Assembly (NCBI GenBank): GCA_018971185.1 | Contig: JAGXBH010000007.1 | Coordinates: 1-64,000, forward strand | Direction of reading: 5' to 3' | DNA: 64,000 nucleotides | From: Acidobacteriota bacterium | GTDB lineage: Bacteria > Actinomycetota > Acidimicrobiia > Acidimicrobiales > RAAP-2 | In this document: piece by piece, positions 27,876 through 37,824 of the stretch | Numbering within the stretch: the first letter of the stretch is position 1 | Layout of the letters: each line of letters starts with the position of its first letter | Position numbers and translations under genes: made by a program | The notes under the pieces: model-generated | Seen by the model: only the letters and a program-made list of their open reading frames with translations | The model's database searches: none | What the model was told of the DNA's origin: nothing

Positions 27876-28180
27876 CAGCCCTGCAACTCCGAGAGCTCGT
27901 CGACCGAGGTCGACGCTCGACGACGGAACACCGCGACGACGATGCCCAGGCCGACGGTGACCTCGGCCGCGGCCACCACCATGATGAAGAACACGGTCGT
28001 CTGACCACCGATGTCACTCATGGTGCGCGCGAAGGTGACGAAGGTGAGGTTGACCGCGTTGAGCATCAGCTCGATGCACATGAACATGATGAGCGCGCTG
28101 CGCCTGGTGAGGACGCCGAACGCGCCGATACCGAAGAGGACCGCCGCCAGGACGAGGTACCACGACGCGGGCACGCTCAT
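27875..28180 (-). CDS. nuoK: NADH-quinone oxidoreductase subunit K
   Basis: 101 residues, three membrane helices. [20 protein letters not shown] contains the essential helix-2 Glu (CIEL), followed by MLNAVNLTF, and the second Glu-bearing helix reads [18 protein letters not shown]. Start ATG 28180 overlaps the nuoJ stop and gives the standard length; a longer frame to 28222 adds unrelated residues. Confidence 0.95.
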   Translation of the reverse strand: MSVPASWYLVLAAVLFGIGAFGVLTRRSALIMFMCIELMLNAVNLTFVTFARTMSDIGGQTTVFFIMVVAAAEVTVGLGIVVAVFRRRASTSVDELSELQG

Positions 28181-28875
28181 GACTCCACCTCCTCGGTGGC
28201 TGGCGCCTTCACGTTCCACCACTCCCCCTCGGAACCCTCATCGCCCTCGCGGCCTTCGCCGTCGATGTGGTCGTCGGCGTCGAAGTGGTCGCCATCGATG
28301 AGGTCGTCGTCGCGGTCGGCGTCGGCCGGGCGCTCGCGGCGCGCCAGCAGTACCGCTCCCACCACGGCGATGATGAGCAGACCCGCCGTCGCCTCGAAGG
28401 ACAGTAGGTAGGTGGTGAAGACCGAGTCGCCGAGTTGGGTCACGTTGCCCGCACCCGGCGACAGGGCGACGCCACCGGTGGAACTCGACATCACGCCGCT
28501 CACCCAGTGCGAGTTGGCCATCAGCGCCACGACGCCCGCCACGGTGACCAGGACGCCCAGCGCCGCCAGCCAGCGCTGTCCCACCAGCGGTTCGACGTGG
28601 GGGTGCTGGGACTTGTCCACGCCCAGGAACATGATGACGAATAGAAAGAGGACCACGATGGCCCCGGCGTAGACGATGATCTCGACGGCGGCCAGGAAGT
28701 CCGCGTTCTGCGCGAGGAAGGCGACCGCCACCCCGAGCAGGGCCAGGATCAGGCTGAGCGCGGAGTGCACCGGGTTCTTCATGACGATCACGCCCAGCGC
28801 GCCGGTGATGATGAGCAAGGTGGCGCCGGCGAAGACGAGCACGTCGGTGACGGCGTAGGTGGTCGCGAACATCAC
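28177..28875 (-). CDS. nuoJ: NADH-quinone oxidoreductase subunit J with acidic tail
   Basis: 232-residue membrane subunit. The first 170 residues are typical ([40 protein letters not shown] with the pi-bulge region). After the last helix ([17 protein letters not shown]) comes about 55 residues of Asp/Glu/His-rich tail ([20 protein letters not shown]), longer than in most NuoJ. Start GTG 28875 or ATG 28872, after GAGGGGAGG. Confidence 0.94.
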   Translation of the reverse strand: MMFATTYAVTDVLVFAGATLLIITGALGVIVMKNPVHSALSLILALLGVAVAFLAQNADFLAAVEIIVYAGAIVVLFLFVIMFLGVDKSQHPHVEPLVGQRWLAALGVLVTVAGVVALMANSHWVSGVMSSSTGGVALSPGAGNVTQLGDSVFTTYLLSFEATAGLLIIAVVGAVLLARRERPADADRDDDLIDGDHFDADDHIDGEGREGDEGSEGEWWNVKAPATEEVES

Positions 28876-29627
28876 GCCTCCCCTCGATTGCGTCGCCGCG
28901 GCCGCTTCTGCTCGATCATCGTGAGCAATCCTTGCAGACCCCGTTGGTCCAACGGGACGTCGTCGGGCTGCAGGTGGCGCGAGAACACCTCACGGATCTG
29001 CTTGGACCCCGTCGCCGCGTCATCGCGCACGCCGCTCTGACCGGCTTCGGCCGCCCGCACGCCCGCGCCGAGGTCCCCGCTCCACTGGGCGACGCCTTCG
29101 AAGGCGGCGTCGCCGGCCGGCGAGGTCGCCCGCATCCACCCACCGGTCATCTGCGCCTCACCCGGTCGCCAATCCTCCCACGGCAGTCGCTGGGGGAAGC
29201 CCTCGTCGTCGACGAGCAACTGGCGCTTGGTGTAGATCGCGTCCGCCCGGTTGGTGAAGGAGAACTCGAACATCTTGGATTCGGTGATGGCCTGGGTGGG
29301 ACACGCCTCCACGCACAGGTCGCAGTGGATGCAGCGCAGGTAGTTGATCTCGTAGACGTAGCCGTATCGCTCACCCGGTGACACGGGGTGGTCGGGGGGA
29401 TTGTCCAGACCGCGCACGTAGATGCAGTTCACCGGACACACGCCCGCGCACAACTCACAGCCGATGCACTTCTCCAGGCCGTCCTCGTAACGGTTGAGGA
29501 CGTGTCGCCCGTGCTGACGGGGCTGCTTGGGCCGCTTCACCTTGGGGTAGGAGTTGGTCACCCGTGGCTTGCCCAGGTGCGCGAGGGTGAGTTTGAAGCC
29601 ACCGAAGAAGTCAGTCCAGTTGGCCAT
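28872..29627 (-). CDS. nuoI: NADH-quinone oxidoreductase subunit I (8Fe ferredoxin) with C-terminal extension
   Basis: 251 residues. Two 4Fe-4S motifs (CIGCELCAGVCPVNC near residue 53 and CIHCDLCVEACPTQ near 98) bind clusters N6a and N6b, passing electrons from NuoG to NuoB. Beyond about residue 145 lies an extra stretch of roughly 100 residues ending in [14 protein letters not shown], not part of the usual core. Start ATG overlaps the nuoH stop (TAATG). Confidence 0.95.
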   Translation of the reverse strand: MANWTDFFGGFKLTLAHLGKPRVTNSYPKVKRPKQPRQHGRHVLNRYEDGLEKCIGCELCAGVCPVNCIYVRGLDNPPDHPVSPGERYGYVYEINYLRCIHCDLCVEACPTQAITESKMFEFSFTNRADAIYTKRQLLVDDEGFPQRLPWEDWRPGEAQMTGGWMRATSPAGDAAFEGVAQWSGDLGAGVRAAEAGQSGVRDDAATGSKQIREVFSRHLQPDDVPLDQRGLQGLLTMIEQKRPRRRNRGEA

Positions 29628-30886
29628 TACTCCCCCTCGTCCTCGGCGTCATCGCCCTCGGGACCGTCGCTGATCGCGCGGATCACCTCGCCGGGCACGG
29701 GACGCTGGCCCACGGTGGGGATCAGCGCGCCCGGGCCGCTCCCGCGGTCCTCACCGAGTTCGAACGCCCGACTCAGCAACACCCACGCCATGATCACCAA
29801 GGCCGCCATGGCGAAACCGTCCGCCGCCTTCACGAGGAAGCCCGCCACGATCAACATCCAGCCCAGCGAGAGGGGGATGAGTCGTTTCCAGCCGAGTTCC
29901 ATGACCTGGTCGTAGCGAAAGCGCGGCAGGGCGGCGCGGAACCAGATGTAGGAGAAGGCGAAGGCGGTGGTCTTCGCGAGGAACCAGAGTATGGGGAACA
30001 CCCAACGCAGGTGCGCGATATTGGGTACGTAGCCCGCGGGCCCGCCGAGGAAGAGGGTGACGATCAACGCCGACATCGTCAGCGTGTTCATGAACTCGGC
30101 CATGAAGAACAGCGCGAACCGGATCGAGGAGTACTCGGTGTGGAAGCCGCCGACCAGTTCGCTCTCGGCCTCGACGACGTCGAAGGGTGGGCGGTTCAAC
30201 TCGGCGGTGATGGCGATGACGAAGACGACGAAGGGCACGACGCCCAGTCGGATCAGGTTCCAGTGCCAGATCCCGTCGGCCTGACTGGTCACGATGTCAT
30301 GGGTGGACAGCGAACCGGTCATCAACGCCACCGTCACGATGGTCATGCCCAGGGCCGCCTCGTACGAGATCATCTGCGCGCTGGCGCGCACCGAGGACAG
30401 CAGCGGATACTTCGAACCCGAGCTCCAGCCCGCCAACATGACCCCGTACACCGAGATGCCCGACATCGCGAGCATGACCAGGATGCCCATCGGCGGATCG
30501 GCGATCTGCAGCTCGATGACGTGACCCGCCACCGTGACCGTGCCGCCCACCGGGATGATCGAGAACGTGATCAGCGCGGGCACCAGCACCAGATACGGCG
30601 CCAGCTTGAAGACGAAACGGTCCGCCTCGGCCGGGAGGAGGTCCTCCTTGGCGAAGAGCTTGATGCCGTCGGCGAGGGTCTGCAGCAATCCGAAGGGTCC
30701 CCAACGCTGGGGTCCGATGCGGCTCTGCATGTCCGAGATGGCCTTGCGCTCGAACCAGATCATGAGCGTCACCGCGCCCATGATGACCGCGAAGCCGACG
30801 AGTACCTTCACCAGCACGATGATCAGGATCGCCAGGGTGACGTGCAGGCCGTCGTTGAAGAGCGGATCGCCCGCGGCGAGGATCAC
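29627..30886 (-). CDS. nuoH: NADH-quinone oxidoreductase subunit H
   Basis: 419-residue membrane subunit at the quinone-binding junction. Seen: WFERKAISDMQSRIGPQRWG, LLQTLADGIKLFAKED, and AITAELNRPPFDVVEAESEL, the acidic loop facing the quinone site. Starts at GTG 30886 in a GTGA overlap with nuoG; the frame upstream of it is a shadow of nuoG. The C-terminus has an acidic tail (SDGPEGDDAEDEGE). Confidence 0.95.
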   Translation of the reverse strand: MILAAGDPLFNDGLHVTLAILIIVLVKVLVGFAVIMGAVTLMIWFERKAISDMQSRIGPQRWGPFGLLQTLADGIKLFAKEDLLPAEADRFVFKLAPYLVLVPALITFSIIPVGGTVTVAGHVIELQIADPPMGILVMLAMSGISVYGVMLAGWSSGSKYPLLSSVRASAQMISYEAALGMTIVTVALMTGSLSTHDIVTSQADGIWHWNLIRLGVVPFVVFVIAITAELNRPPFDVVEAESELVGGFHTEYSSIRFALFFMAEFMNTLTMSALIVTLFLGGPAGYVPNIAHLRWVFPILWFLAKTTAFAFSYIWFRAALPRFRYDQVMELGWKRLIPLSLGWMLIVAGFLVKAADGFAMAALVIMAWVLLSRAFELGEDRGSGPGALIPTVGQRPVPGEVIRAISDGPEGDDAEDEGE

Positions 30887-33483
30887 GGCGTCTCCAGTCG
30901 CAGTTGGGTGACCGCGCTCGCGGGGTCGATCATGCGCGACACGACGTTGACGCCCTCGTCGTCGAGGGTGCCCAGCGCGGCCACGCACGTGCCGCGCAGT
31001 ACGGTTTCGTCGGTGACGACGCCGATCTCGAAGTCCCCGCCGGGTGCTCGCACCTTGACCCGCGCGCCGCTCGACAGGCCCAGGTGGTCGAGGTCGCGCG
31101 GGTGCACGAGCAGCGTCGTGACCCCGATGAGGGGAGCGAGCGCCGGCGACCCCTGCATCGCGATGCCGCGGTCGTAGAGACGGCGCGCGAGCACCAAGCG
31201 CAGCGCGTAGGCGTCGGCCAGGGGCACGTCCACCTTCTCGACGCGCACGTCGCTTCGCGTCGCCCCTGACGTGGTCGCCGTGGACGCCACGGTCGCGGCG
31301 TCGAGCAACACCGTCACACCCGTGGACTCGCCGAGTCCCACGGTCTTGGTCGAACGGATACCGGGGAAGGCCATCGGGTCCATGGCGCGTCGCGCGACGG
31401 GCGTCACCTCGCGACCCATCACCACCCCGTCGAAGGACTGGTCCTGGAGGACCGAGAGGGCCGCGTAGCCGGTGGTCTCCTCGATGACCTGGGCGCACTG
31501 CTCGACCGACGTCAGACCAAGGTCCTCACCCCAGGCGAGCGCCAGTTCGGCCGCGATGGCCACGTCGGGCCACGCCGATCCCGGCGCGCTGATCTTGGGT
31601 GCGACGGCGGTGACGCGGCCCTCGAGATTGGTGACCGTGCCGGCGCGCTCGTGTTGGACGCTCGCGGGAAGGACGACGTCAGCGTGAGCGAGGGTGGCCC
31701 CTCCGTGCCCGGTGACGGCGATCACCCGCGAGGCCGTCAGCGCCGCCGTAGCGAGATCCTGCTCCGCCAGGTTGCCCAGCAGACACCCGCCCAGGATCAC
31801 GGTGGCCCGTTGGGCGCCGCTCGCCATCGCCTCGAGCTGGGCGAACGTGTCGCGGCCGTGCGCCGCAGCGTCGAATCCCCGGCCCGGACGAAGACGCGGG
31901 CTCAGACCCATGTCGAGCGCTCCGCGCACGTTCGAGCGACGCAGGGCCACGAGGAACCTCGCTGCGGGCAGGCCCTCAGCGAGGAGGGAGATCGCCTCAT
32001 CGACGATGCGCTGGTCCTCGGCGAGGTTGGCGCGCCCGACCACGACCACCACGCCGGTGCCGTCACCGATCAACGCGCGTGCGTCCGCCAGGTCGCTCTC
32101 GTTGACCAGGGTGCCCACGGGCAGGAGGCCTGAGACGAGGGCCCGCGCGATGGTGGGCGACTCCCCGGGACGCGCGCTCAGCACGTGGCGCGCGAGGGGG
32201 CGCATCGCACTCGGGCCACTCGCGATCTCGATCAGCGCGTGATGACGATGCGCGATCGCCTCTCGCAGGCGCAAGAAGAGAACGGGCAGCTCCTCGCGCA
32301 GGTCGCCGCTCAACGTGAGCACCACGGGCGCGGCCACGGCCTCGTCGATCGTGGCCAGGGGCAGCGTCTGCAGCAGGACCGGGTCCAGCCCGTCACCGAA
32401 CTGCGCGTCGATGTTCTGCGTCCCGACCACCCCGCGCAGGAACCTCTCCCACGCGAAGGCGCCCTCATTGGTCAAACTCGCGCCGCCGATCGCCCCGACG
32501 GCGTGGGCGTCGCCCGCTTCGCGCAGGAGGCGGGCGGCCTCATCGAGCGCCTCGCCCCACGACACGGGCGTCAACACGCCACCGCGACGCACCAGAGGTT
32601 GGGTGATACGCGTCCGCGCCGACTGGAAGTCGTCGGCCCCGTCGTGGCCGTCGACGGCGTCCAGGGTGAAACGGCCCTTGTCGCAGAGCCAACCGTGGTT
32701 CACCGGTTCGCTGTCGACGCCGAGGACCCGCGTCAGGCGGTTGCCCGAGGACTGCACGGCGACGCGGCACCCGACGGCACAGGTCGTGCAGGTGCTCTCG
32801 ACCTGCTCGAGGTCCCAGGGGCGCGCGCTGAAGCGATAGGGCTTGGCGGTGAGTGCGCCCACCGGGCAGATCTGCACCGTGTTGCCCGAGAAGAATGAGT
32901 CGAAGGGCTGGGTCGGCGAAGGTGCGACCTCGATGAGGTCCCCGCGTCCCGCGAAGGCGATCTGGGCCTCGCCCGCCACCTCGCTCGCGAATCGGGTGCA
33001 GCGCGAGCACTGGATGCAACGTTCGCGGTCGAGCAGGACCAGCTCCCCGATCTCCACGGGCTTGACGAAGTGGCGCTTCTCCTCGATGAAACGGGTCTCC
33101 CCCGAACCGTGCGCCAGGGTCTGATCCTGTAGGGGGCACTCGCCACCCTTGTCACAGACCGGGCAGTCGAGGGGGTGGTTGGCGAGCAGGAACTCCAACA
33201 CGCCGTCCTGGGCCTTCTTCACCTTGTCCGAGTCGGTCGTCACGTTCATTCCGTCGGCGACCTTGAGGTAACAAGCGGGCTGCAGCGTCGCGCCGCGTGG
33301 CCCGTCGACCTCGACCAGGCACATCCGACAGACCCCGACCGGCTCCATGCGCGGGTGGTAGCAGAAGCGTGGGATGTAGGTCCCCGCGCGCTCCGCCGCC
33401 GTGATGAGCATCTCCCCCGGCGACGCCTCGACTGATCGACCGTCGACCGTGATGGTGACGTTGGTGCGCGTCGCGTCAGTCAT
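30883..33483 (-). CDS. nuoG: NADH-quinone oxidoreductase subunit G
   Basis: 866-residue peripheral-arm subunit. N-terminal 2Fe-2S ferredoxin (YHPRMEPVGVCRMCLVEV), the His-Cys 4Fe-4S site (HPLDCPVCDKGGECPLQDQ), RCIQCSRCTRF plus NTVQICPVGAL, then CTTCAVGC with a later Cys in GWLCDKGRF, matching the N7-type ligand set retained in some bacteria. The rest is a molybdopterin-oxidoreductase-like domain without evident cofactor function. ATG 33483 overlaps nuoF by 8 nt. Confidence 0.95.
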   Translation of the reverse strand: MTDATRTNVTITVDGRSVEASPGEMLITAAERAGTYIPRFCYHPRMEPVGVCRMCLVEVDGPRGATLQPACYLKVADGMNVTTDSDKVKKAQDGVLEFLLANHPLDCPVCDKGGECPLQDQTLAHGSGETRFIEEKRHFVKPVEIGELVLLDRERCIQCSRCTRFASEVAGEAQIAFAGRGDLIEVAPSPTQPFDSFFSGNTVQICPVGALTAKPYRFSARPWDLEQVESTCTTCAVGCRVAVQSSGNRLTRVLGVDSEPVNHGWLCDKGRFTLDAVDGHDGADDFQSARTRITQPLVRRGGVLTPVSWGEALDEAARLLREAGDAHAVGAIGGASLTNEGAFAWERFLRGVVGTQNIDAQFGDGLDPVLLQTLPLATIDEAVAAPVVLTLSGDLREELPVLFLRLREAIAHRHHALIEIASGPSAMRPLARHVLSARPGESPTIARALVSGLLPVGTLVNESDLADARALIGDGTGVVVVVGRANLAEDQRIVDEAISLLAEGLPAARFLVALRRSNVRGALDMGLSPRLRPGRGFDAAAHGRDTFAQLEAMASGAQRATVILGGCLLGNLAEQDLATAALTASRVIAVTGHGGATLAHADVVLPASVQHERAGTVTNLEGRVTAVAPKISAPGSAWPDVAIAAELALAWGEDLGLTSVEQCAQVIEETTGYAALSVLQDQSFDGVVMGREVTPVARRAMDPMAFPGIRSTKTVGLGESTGVTVLLDAATVASTATTSGATRSDVRVEKVDVPLADAYALRLVLARRLYDRGIAMQGSPALAPLIGVTTLLVHPRDLDHLGLSSGARVKVRAPGGDFEIGVVTDETVLRGTCVAALGTLDDEGVNVVSRMIDPASAVTQLRLETP

Positions 33484-34780
33484 GGGGGCAACCTCCGTGG
33501 TTCACGTGGGCCACGAAGTCGTCGCGGAACATGCTCAGCGCGGAGTGGACCGATGAGGGGATGGACGGGCCCAGCACGCAGATCGTCGTCTGCTGGGGCG
33601 GCCAACTCAGCCCCGGGGCGATATTGTCGCACAGGTCGAGCAAGAGGTCGAGGTCCTCCATCCGGCCGCCCCCGTGCTCGAGACGGTACATGACGCGCTC
33701 GATCCAGCCCGAACCCTCGCGACACGGCGTGCACTGCCCGCAGGATTCGCGCGAGAAGAACTTGGTAATGCGCCACGTCGCGCGTACGACGCAGCTCGCG
33801 TCGTCCATGACCACGATCGATCCCGACCCGAGCATCGAGCCCAGGCCCCCGACCTCGTCCTGACCGAGAGGGGTGTCGAGGAGGTCGGGGCCGAACCACG
33901 GCGCCGACACCCCTCCAGGGATGAAGGCCTTGAGAGTGCGCCCCTCGGCGAGCCCCCCGCCGAGGGCGGGGTCGAAGATGATGTCACGGAAGGTGTTCTT
34001 GACCATCTCGAGCTCGTAGACGCCGGGGTTCCTCACGTTGCCCGCGAGCGCGAAGAGTCGCGTGCCGGTGGAACGGCCCGCCCCCAGGGCCGCGAACGCC
34101 TCGCCACCGTTGTTGATGATCCACGGGAGGTTCGACATCGTCTCGACGTTGTTCACCACCGTCGGCTCGCCGTAGAGGCCCGTGACCGCCGGGAAGAAGG
34201 GCGGCTTGATGCGCGGGAATCCCCGCTTGCCCTCGAGCGCCTCGAGGAGCGAGGTCTCCTCACCGCAGATGTACGCGCCCGCTCCGGGGTGCACCACGAC
34301 GTCGAGGGAGAAGTCCGAGCCGAAGATCTTGTTTCCCAGCGCGCCGTGGGAGTAGGCGTCGTTGAGCGCCTGCTGCACGCGTTCGAGCCCGAGGGCGAAC
34401 TCACCGCGCAGATAGATGAACGCCTGGGTGACCTGCAGCGCGTAGGCGGCGATGATCACGCCCTCCACCAGTTGGTGCGGGTCGCGTTCGACCAGGTAGT
34501 GGTCCTTGAACGTCGCGGGCTCGGACTCGTCGCCGTTGACCACCAGGTACGAGATCGGCGAACGTCGCAACATCGACCACTTGCGCCCGGCCGGGAATCC
34601 CGCGCCGCCGCGACCCAGGAGCGACGCCTTGTCCACCTGGGCGGCCACGTCCTCGGGGAACATCGAGAGTGCCTTGCGCAGCGCACTGTAGCCGCCCGTC
34701 TCGAGGTAGCGCGCCAGCGTGTAGGAGTCCGCGAGGTCGCGACGTGACGAGACGATGCGCGGGGCGTCGAGGCTCGCCAT
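33476..34780 (-). CDS. nuoF: NADH-quinone oxidoreductase subunit F (NADH/FMN site)
   Basis: 434 residues, the NADH- and FMN-binding subunit. Glycine-rich NADH site GRGGAGFPAGRKW near residue 55, FMN region VVNGDESEPATFKDHYL, AYICGEETSLLEALEGKRG, and the 4Fe-4S N3 motif SCGQCTPCREG. Start ATG 34780 directly abuts nuoE (TAATG). A longer upstream frame is a shadow of nuoE. Confidence 0.96.
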   Translation of the reverse strand: MASLDAPRIVSSRRDLADSYTLARYLETGGYSALRKALSMFPEDVAAQVDKASLLGRGGAGFPAGRKWSMLRRSPISYLVVNGDESEPATFKDHYLVERDPHQLVEGVIIAAYALQVTQAFIYLRGEFALGLERVQQALNDAYSHGALGNKIFGSDFSLDVVVHPGAGAYICGEETSLLEALEGKRGFPRIKPPFFPAVTGLYGEPTVVNNVETMSNLPWIINNGGEAFAALGAGRSTGTRLFALAGNVRNPGVYELEMVKNTFRDIIFDPALGGGLAEGRTLKAFIPGGVSAPWFGPDLLDTPLGQDEVGGLGSMLGSGSIVVMDDASCVVRATWRITKFFSRESCGQCTPCREGSGWIERVMYRLEHGGGRMEDLDLLLDLCDNIAPGLSWPPQQTTICVLGPSIPSSVHSALSMFRDDFVAHVNHGGCPHD

Positions 34781-35427
34781 TACTTGGCCTCCTGCGCGGC
34801 GCGGGCGGCGGCCTCGGCGGCCTCGGCGCGCTCGGTGCGGGCGGCGAGGGCGGCCGCGCGTTCGGCCGCGAGGTCGTCCTTGGCCACGCGCAGTCCACCC
34901 TGGCGCTTGACGCGGATCAGTGTGCCGTGGGTGGGTACGTCGTGGTCGAGTCGACCTTCGCGCAGGTCGGTGACCATCGCGTCGAAGGCCGCGGGGGTCG
35001 TGGTGCGCACGTAACGATGGTTCACCTGCACGCAGGGCGCCTGGTTGCAGTCCGCGAGGCACTCGGTCTCCTCGAGCGTGAACATCCCGTCCGAGGACGT
35101 CGCGCCCACGGCGCAGCCCAGGGTCGTCGTGGCGTGCTCGAGCAACTCCTCGCCGCCCGCGAGGAGACAGGCGATGTTGGTGCACACGCCCACCACGTAC
35201 TTGCCCACCGGCTCGAGATGGAACATGTCGTAGAACGACGCGGTACCGCGCACGTCCGCCGGCGTCGTGTCCGTGAGGGCGGCCACCTCGGCGATCCCCT
35301 CGTCGCTCAAGTAGCCGTCCTGCTCCTGGGCGAGGTGCAACAGCGGCAACATGGCCGAGCGCTTGCGCGGGTACAGGGCCACCAACTCCTCGGCCCGTTG
35401 ACGGATGTCCGCTCGGAAATGGCTCAT
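34780..35427 (-). CDS. nuoE: NADH-quinone oxidoreductase subunit E with Ala-rich tail
   Basis: 215 residues, a thioredoxin-like 2Fe-2S subunit (cluster N1a) with ligands in GVCTNIACLLAGG and ETECLADCNQAP. From about residue 180 an Ala/Glu/Arg tail (AALAARTERAEAAEAAARAA) looks like a charged helix, not needed for the fold. Start ATG 35427 overlaps the nuoD stop. Confidence 0.95.
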   Translation of the reverse strand: MSHFRADIRQRAEELVALYPRKRSAMLPLLHLAQEQDGYLSDEGIAEVAALTDTTPADVRGTASFYDMFHLEPVGKYVVGVCTNIACLLAGGEELLEHATTTLGCAVGATSSDGMFTLEETECLADCNQAPCVQVNHRYVRTTTPAAFDAMVTDLREGRLDHDVPTHGTLIRVKRQGGLRVAKDDLAAERAAALAARTERAEAAEAAARAAQEAK

Positions 35428-36773
35428 CGGTCGACCTCTCCCAGGACGGGGTCGACCGTCGAGATCATGGTGATGGCGTCGGACACCGACGCCCCCCGCA
35501 TCAACAGGGGCATGGCCTGGAGATTGGTGAAACTCGGCGCGCGCACGTGGATGCGGTAGGGCTTGGGTCCGCCGTCGGAGACCATGTAGCAGCCGATCTC
35601 GCCGCGCGGCGATTCGACGGCCGAGTACACCTCGCCGGCCGGGACGTGGAAGCCCTCGGTGAAGAGCTTGAAGTGGTGGATCAGCGCCTCCATCGACTCG
35701 CCGATGCGCGCACGCGGGGGCGGCGTGACCTTGGGGTCTTGACTGCGGTAGTCGCCCGACGGCATCTTCTCCACGCACTGGCGGATGATGCGGATGGACT
35801 CGCGGATCTCGTTGAGGCGGATCGCGTAACGGTCGAAGTTGTCCCCGTAGGTGCCCACGATGACGTCGAAGTCGACCTGGTCGTAGGCCAGGTACGGCAT
35901 CGACCGACGTAGGTCCCACGGCACCCCCGTCGAGCGCAGTAGTGGTCCGGTCAGACAGAGCGCCAGGGCCTCCTCGGCGGTGATCGCCCCCACGCCGATC
36001 AGCCGGTTACGGAAGATCGGCTGGCCCGTGAGGAGCTGGTCGTACTCGTAGGTGCGCTCCTCGATGGTGTTGCAGATGACCTCGATGTCGTCCTCCCACC
36101 CGTCGGGCAGGTCGGCCGCCACGCCGCCGGGGCGCACGTAGTTGAGGTTGAGGCGCAATCCCGCGGTCTTCTCGAAGAACGCCAGGATCAACTCGCGCTC
36201 GCGAAGTCCGTAGATCATCATCGACGTCGAGCCGAGGTCCATGCCGTTGGTGGCCATCCAGACCAAGTGCGACGAGACACGGTTGAGCTCGCTCATGAGC
36301 ATGCGGATCCACGTGGCGCGCGCCGGCACCTCGACACCGAGCAGCTTCTCGACAGTGAGTGAGTACGACAACTCGTTGATCACCGGCGAGAGGTAGTCCA
36401 TGCGCGTGACGTTGGTCGCGCCCTGCACGTAGCTGAGCGTCTCGCCGGTCTTCTCCATGCCCGTGTGCAGGTAGCCGATCACGACCTTCGTACGCAACAC
36501 GAACTCCCCGTCGAGCTCGAGCATGAGTCGCAACACGCCGTGCGTGGACGGGTGCGCCGGACCCATGTTGATGATCATGGTCTCGTCGTCGTGGCGTTCG
36601 TAGTCGATCTCGCGCGGATCGAGCGTCACGCCGTCGAGTCGCAGGACCGCCCCGACCTCGCGACCGAGCTCGTCGGTCGACGTCGCGACGCGCTCGACGA
36701 GCTCCTGAGCCCCCTCCGACGTCTCGCCGGTCAGGCGGTCGGGGCGCTCGGCCACGCGATTGGTGTCACTCAT
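35424..36773 (-). CDS. nuoD: NADH-quinone oxidoreductase subunit D
   Basis: 449-residue 49-kDa subunit lining the quinone pocket. Seen: NMGPAHPSTHGVLRLMLELD (quinone-head His), GYLHTGMEKTGE, and C-terminal PPRARIGESMEALIHHFKLF and DPVLGEVDR. The first 40 residues ([17 protein letters not shown]...) are extra and polar. Start ATG 36773 overlaps the nuoC stop. Confidence 0.96.
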   Translation of the reverse strand: MSDTNRVAERPDRLTGETSEGAQELVERVATSTDELGREVGAVLRLDGVTLDPREIDYERHDDETMIINMGPAHPSTHGVLRLMLELDGEFVLRTKVVIGYLHTGMEKTGETLSYVQGATNVTRMDYLSPVINELSYSLTVEKLLGVEVPARATWIRMLMSELNRVSSHLVWMATNGMDLGSTSMMIYGLRERELILAFFEKTAGLRLNLNYVRPGGVAADLPDGWEDDIEVICNTIEERTYEYDQLLTGQPIFRNRLIGVGAITAEEALALCLTGPLLRSTGVPWDLRRSMPYLAYDQVDFDVIVGTYGDNFDRYAIRLNEIRESIRIIRQCVEKMPSGDYRSQDPKVTPPPRARIGESMEALIHHFKLFTEGFHVPAGEVYSAVESPRGEIGCYMVSDGGPKPYRIHVRAPSFTNLQAMPLLMRGASVSDAITMISTVDPVLGEVDR

Positions 36774-37264
36774 CGCGGACCCGGTGCTTCCTTGAACTGG
36801 ATGGGGATGTGTCCGACGCTGTAGTCCTTGCGCAGCGGGTGGCCCTCCCAATCCTCGGGCATCAAGATACGCGTGAGGTCCGGGTGCCCGTCGAAGAGGA
36901 TGCCGAACAGGTCGAAGGTCTCGCGCTCGGGCGCCTCGGTGCCCGGGTAGAGAGAGAAGAGGCTCGGCACGCGCGGCGAGTCGCTACCCGCCTGCACGCG
37001 AATGCGCACCCGCTGCTTCTTCGAGAGCGAGAGCAGGTTGGCCACCACCTCGAAGCGCGTCGGGGTCACGCCCGCCGGCAGCGCGCGCTCGAAGTGCTCG
37101 AGGTAGTCCACTCCGCACACGTCCACGCACATCTCGAAGCCGTCCGCCTTGAAGGCGGCGACCAACTCGAGGTACTGCTCGGGCGTGGGGAAGCAGGCGA
37201 GATCGCACGCGAGGGCCTCATCGGTGAGGACGCCGGGGGGGGCCAAGGGGGGAAGGGGGATCAC
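36770..37264 (-). CDS. nuoC: NADH-quinone oxidoreductase subunit C
   Basis: 164-residue 30-kDa subunit of the quinone-module. The signature is [20 protein letters not shown] then [19 protein letters not shown] 37264 start in a GTGA overlap with nuoB. A separate gene here, not fused to nuoD as in enterobacteria. Confidence 0.95.
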   Translation of the reverse strand: MIPLPPLAPPGVLTDEALACDLACFPTPEQYLELVAAFKADGFEMCVDVCGVDYLEHFERALPAGVTPTRFEVVANLLSLSKKQRVRIRVQAGSDSPRVPSLFSLYPGTEAPERETFDLFGILFDGHPDLTRILMPEDWEGHPLRKDYSVGHIPIQFKEAPGPR

Positions 37265-37824
37265 TTCGGCGTGCCCATCCTTACGGTCACCGGCACCTCG
37301 GGCGTCCACACCCCCGCGTCGACGTCGAGGTGGGTGGGGTTCGCGTCGGCGCGACGCTTCAAGATCTCGCCCGTGCGGATCTGCTCGTGCAACGTGAGGA
37401 TGGCGTGCATCAAGGTCTCCGGGCTCGGGGGGCAACCCGGGGCGTAGACGTCGACCGGCACGATCTGATCGACGCCCTGGACGATGGCGTAGTTGTTGAA
37501 GAGACCACCCGTGGAGGCGCACACCCCCATCGAGATGACCCACTTGGGCTCCATCATCTGGTCGTAGACCTGGCGCAGCACCGGCGCCATCTTCTGGCTG
37601 ACCCGACCCGCCACGATCATCAAGTCGGCCTGGCGCGGCGAGTTGCGAAAGACCTCCATACCGAAGCGCGCGAGGTCGAAGTCGGCGGCGCCCGCCGCCA
37701 TCATCTCGATCGCGCAGCAGGCCAGGCCGAAGGAAGCCGGCCACACCGACGCGCGACGCGCCCAACGAACCAAGTCCTCCAGGGGCGCGGTCAAGAAGTT
37801 GTGCTGCAGGTCCTCGAGTGCCAC
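37261..37824 (-). CDS. nuoB: NADH-quinone oxidoreductase subunit B
   Basis: 187 residues carrying cluster N2, the last iron-sulfur centre before quinone. Ligands in [11 protein letters not shown] (tandem Cys), GVCASTGG and [10 protein letters not shown]. Start GTG 37824 overlaps the nuoA stop (TAGTG). Confidence 0.97.
   Translation of the reverse strand: MALEDLQHNFLTAPLEDLVRWARRASVWPASFGLACCAIEMMAAGAADFDLARFGMEVFRNSPRQADLMIVAGRVSQKMAPVLRQVYDQMMEPKWVISMGVCASTGGLFNNYAIVQGVDQIVPVDVYAPGCPPSPETLMHAILTLHEQIRTGEILKRRADANPTHLDVDAGVWTPEVPVTVRMGTPK

Noticed and set aside
30887-31498. N-terminal extension of nuoH
   Set aside because: It lies wholly inside nuoG in another frame; GTG 30886 in a GTGA overlap gives the normal NuoH length.
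34781-35185. N-terminal extension of nuoF
   Set aside because: Arg/Pro-rich shadow of nuoE; ATG 34780 gives the standard start.
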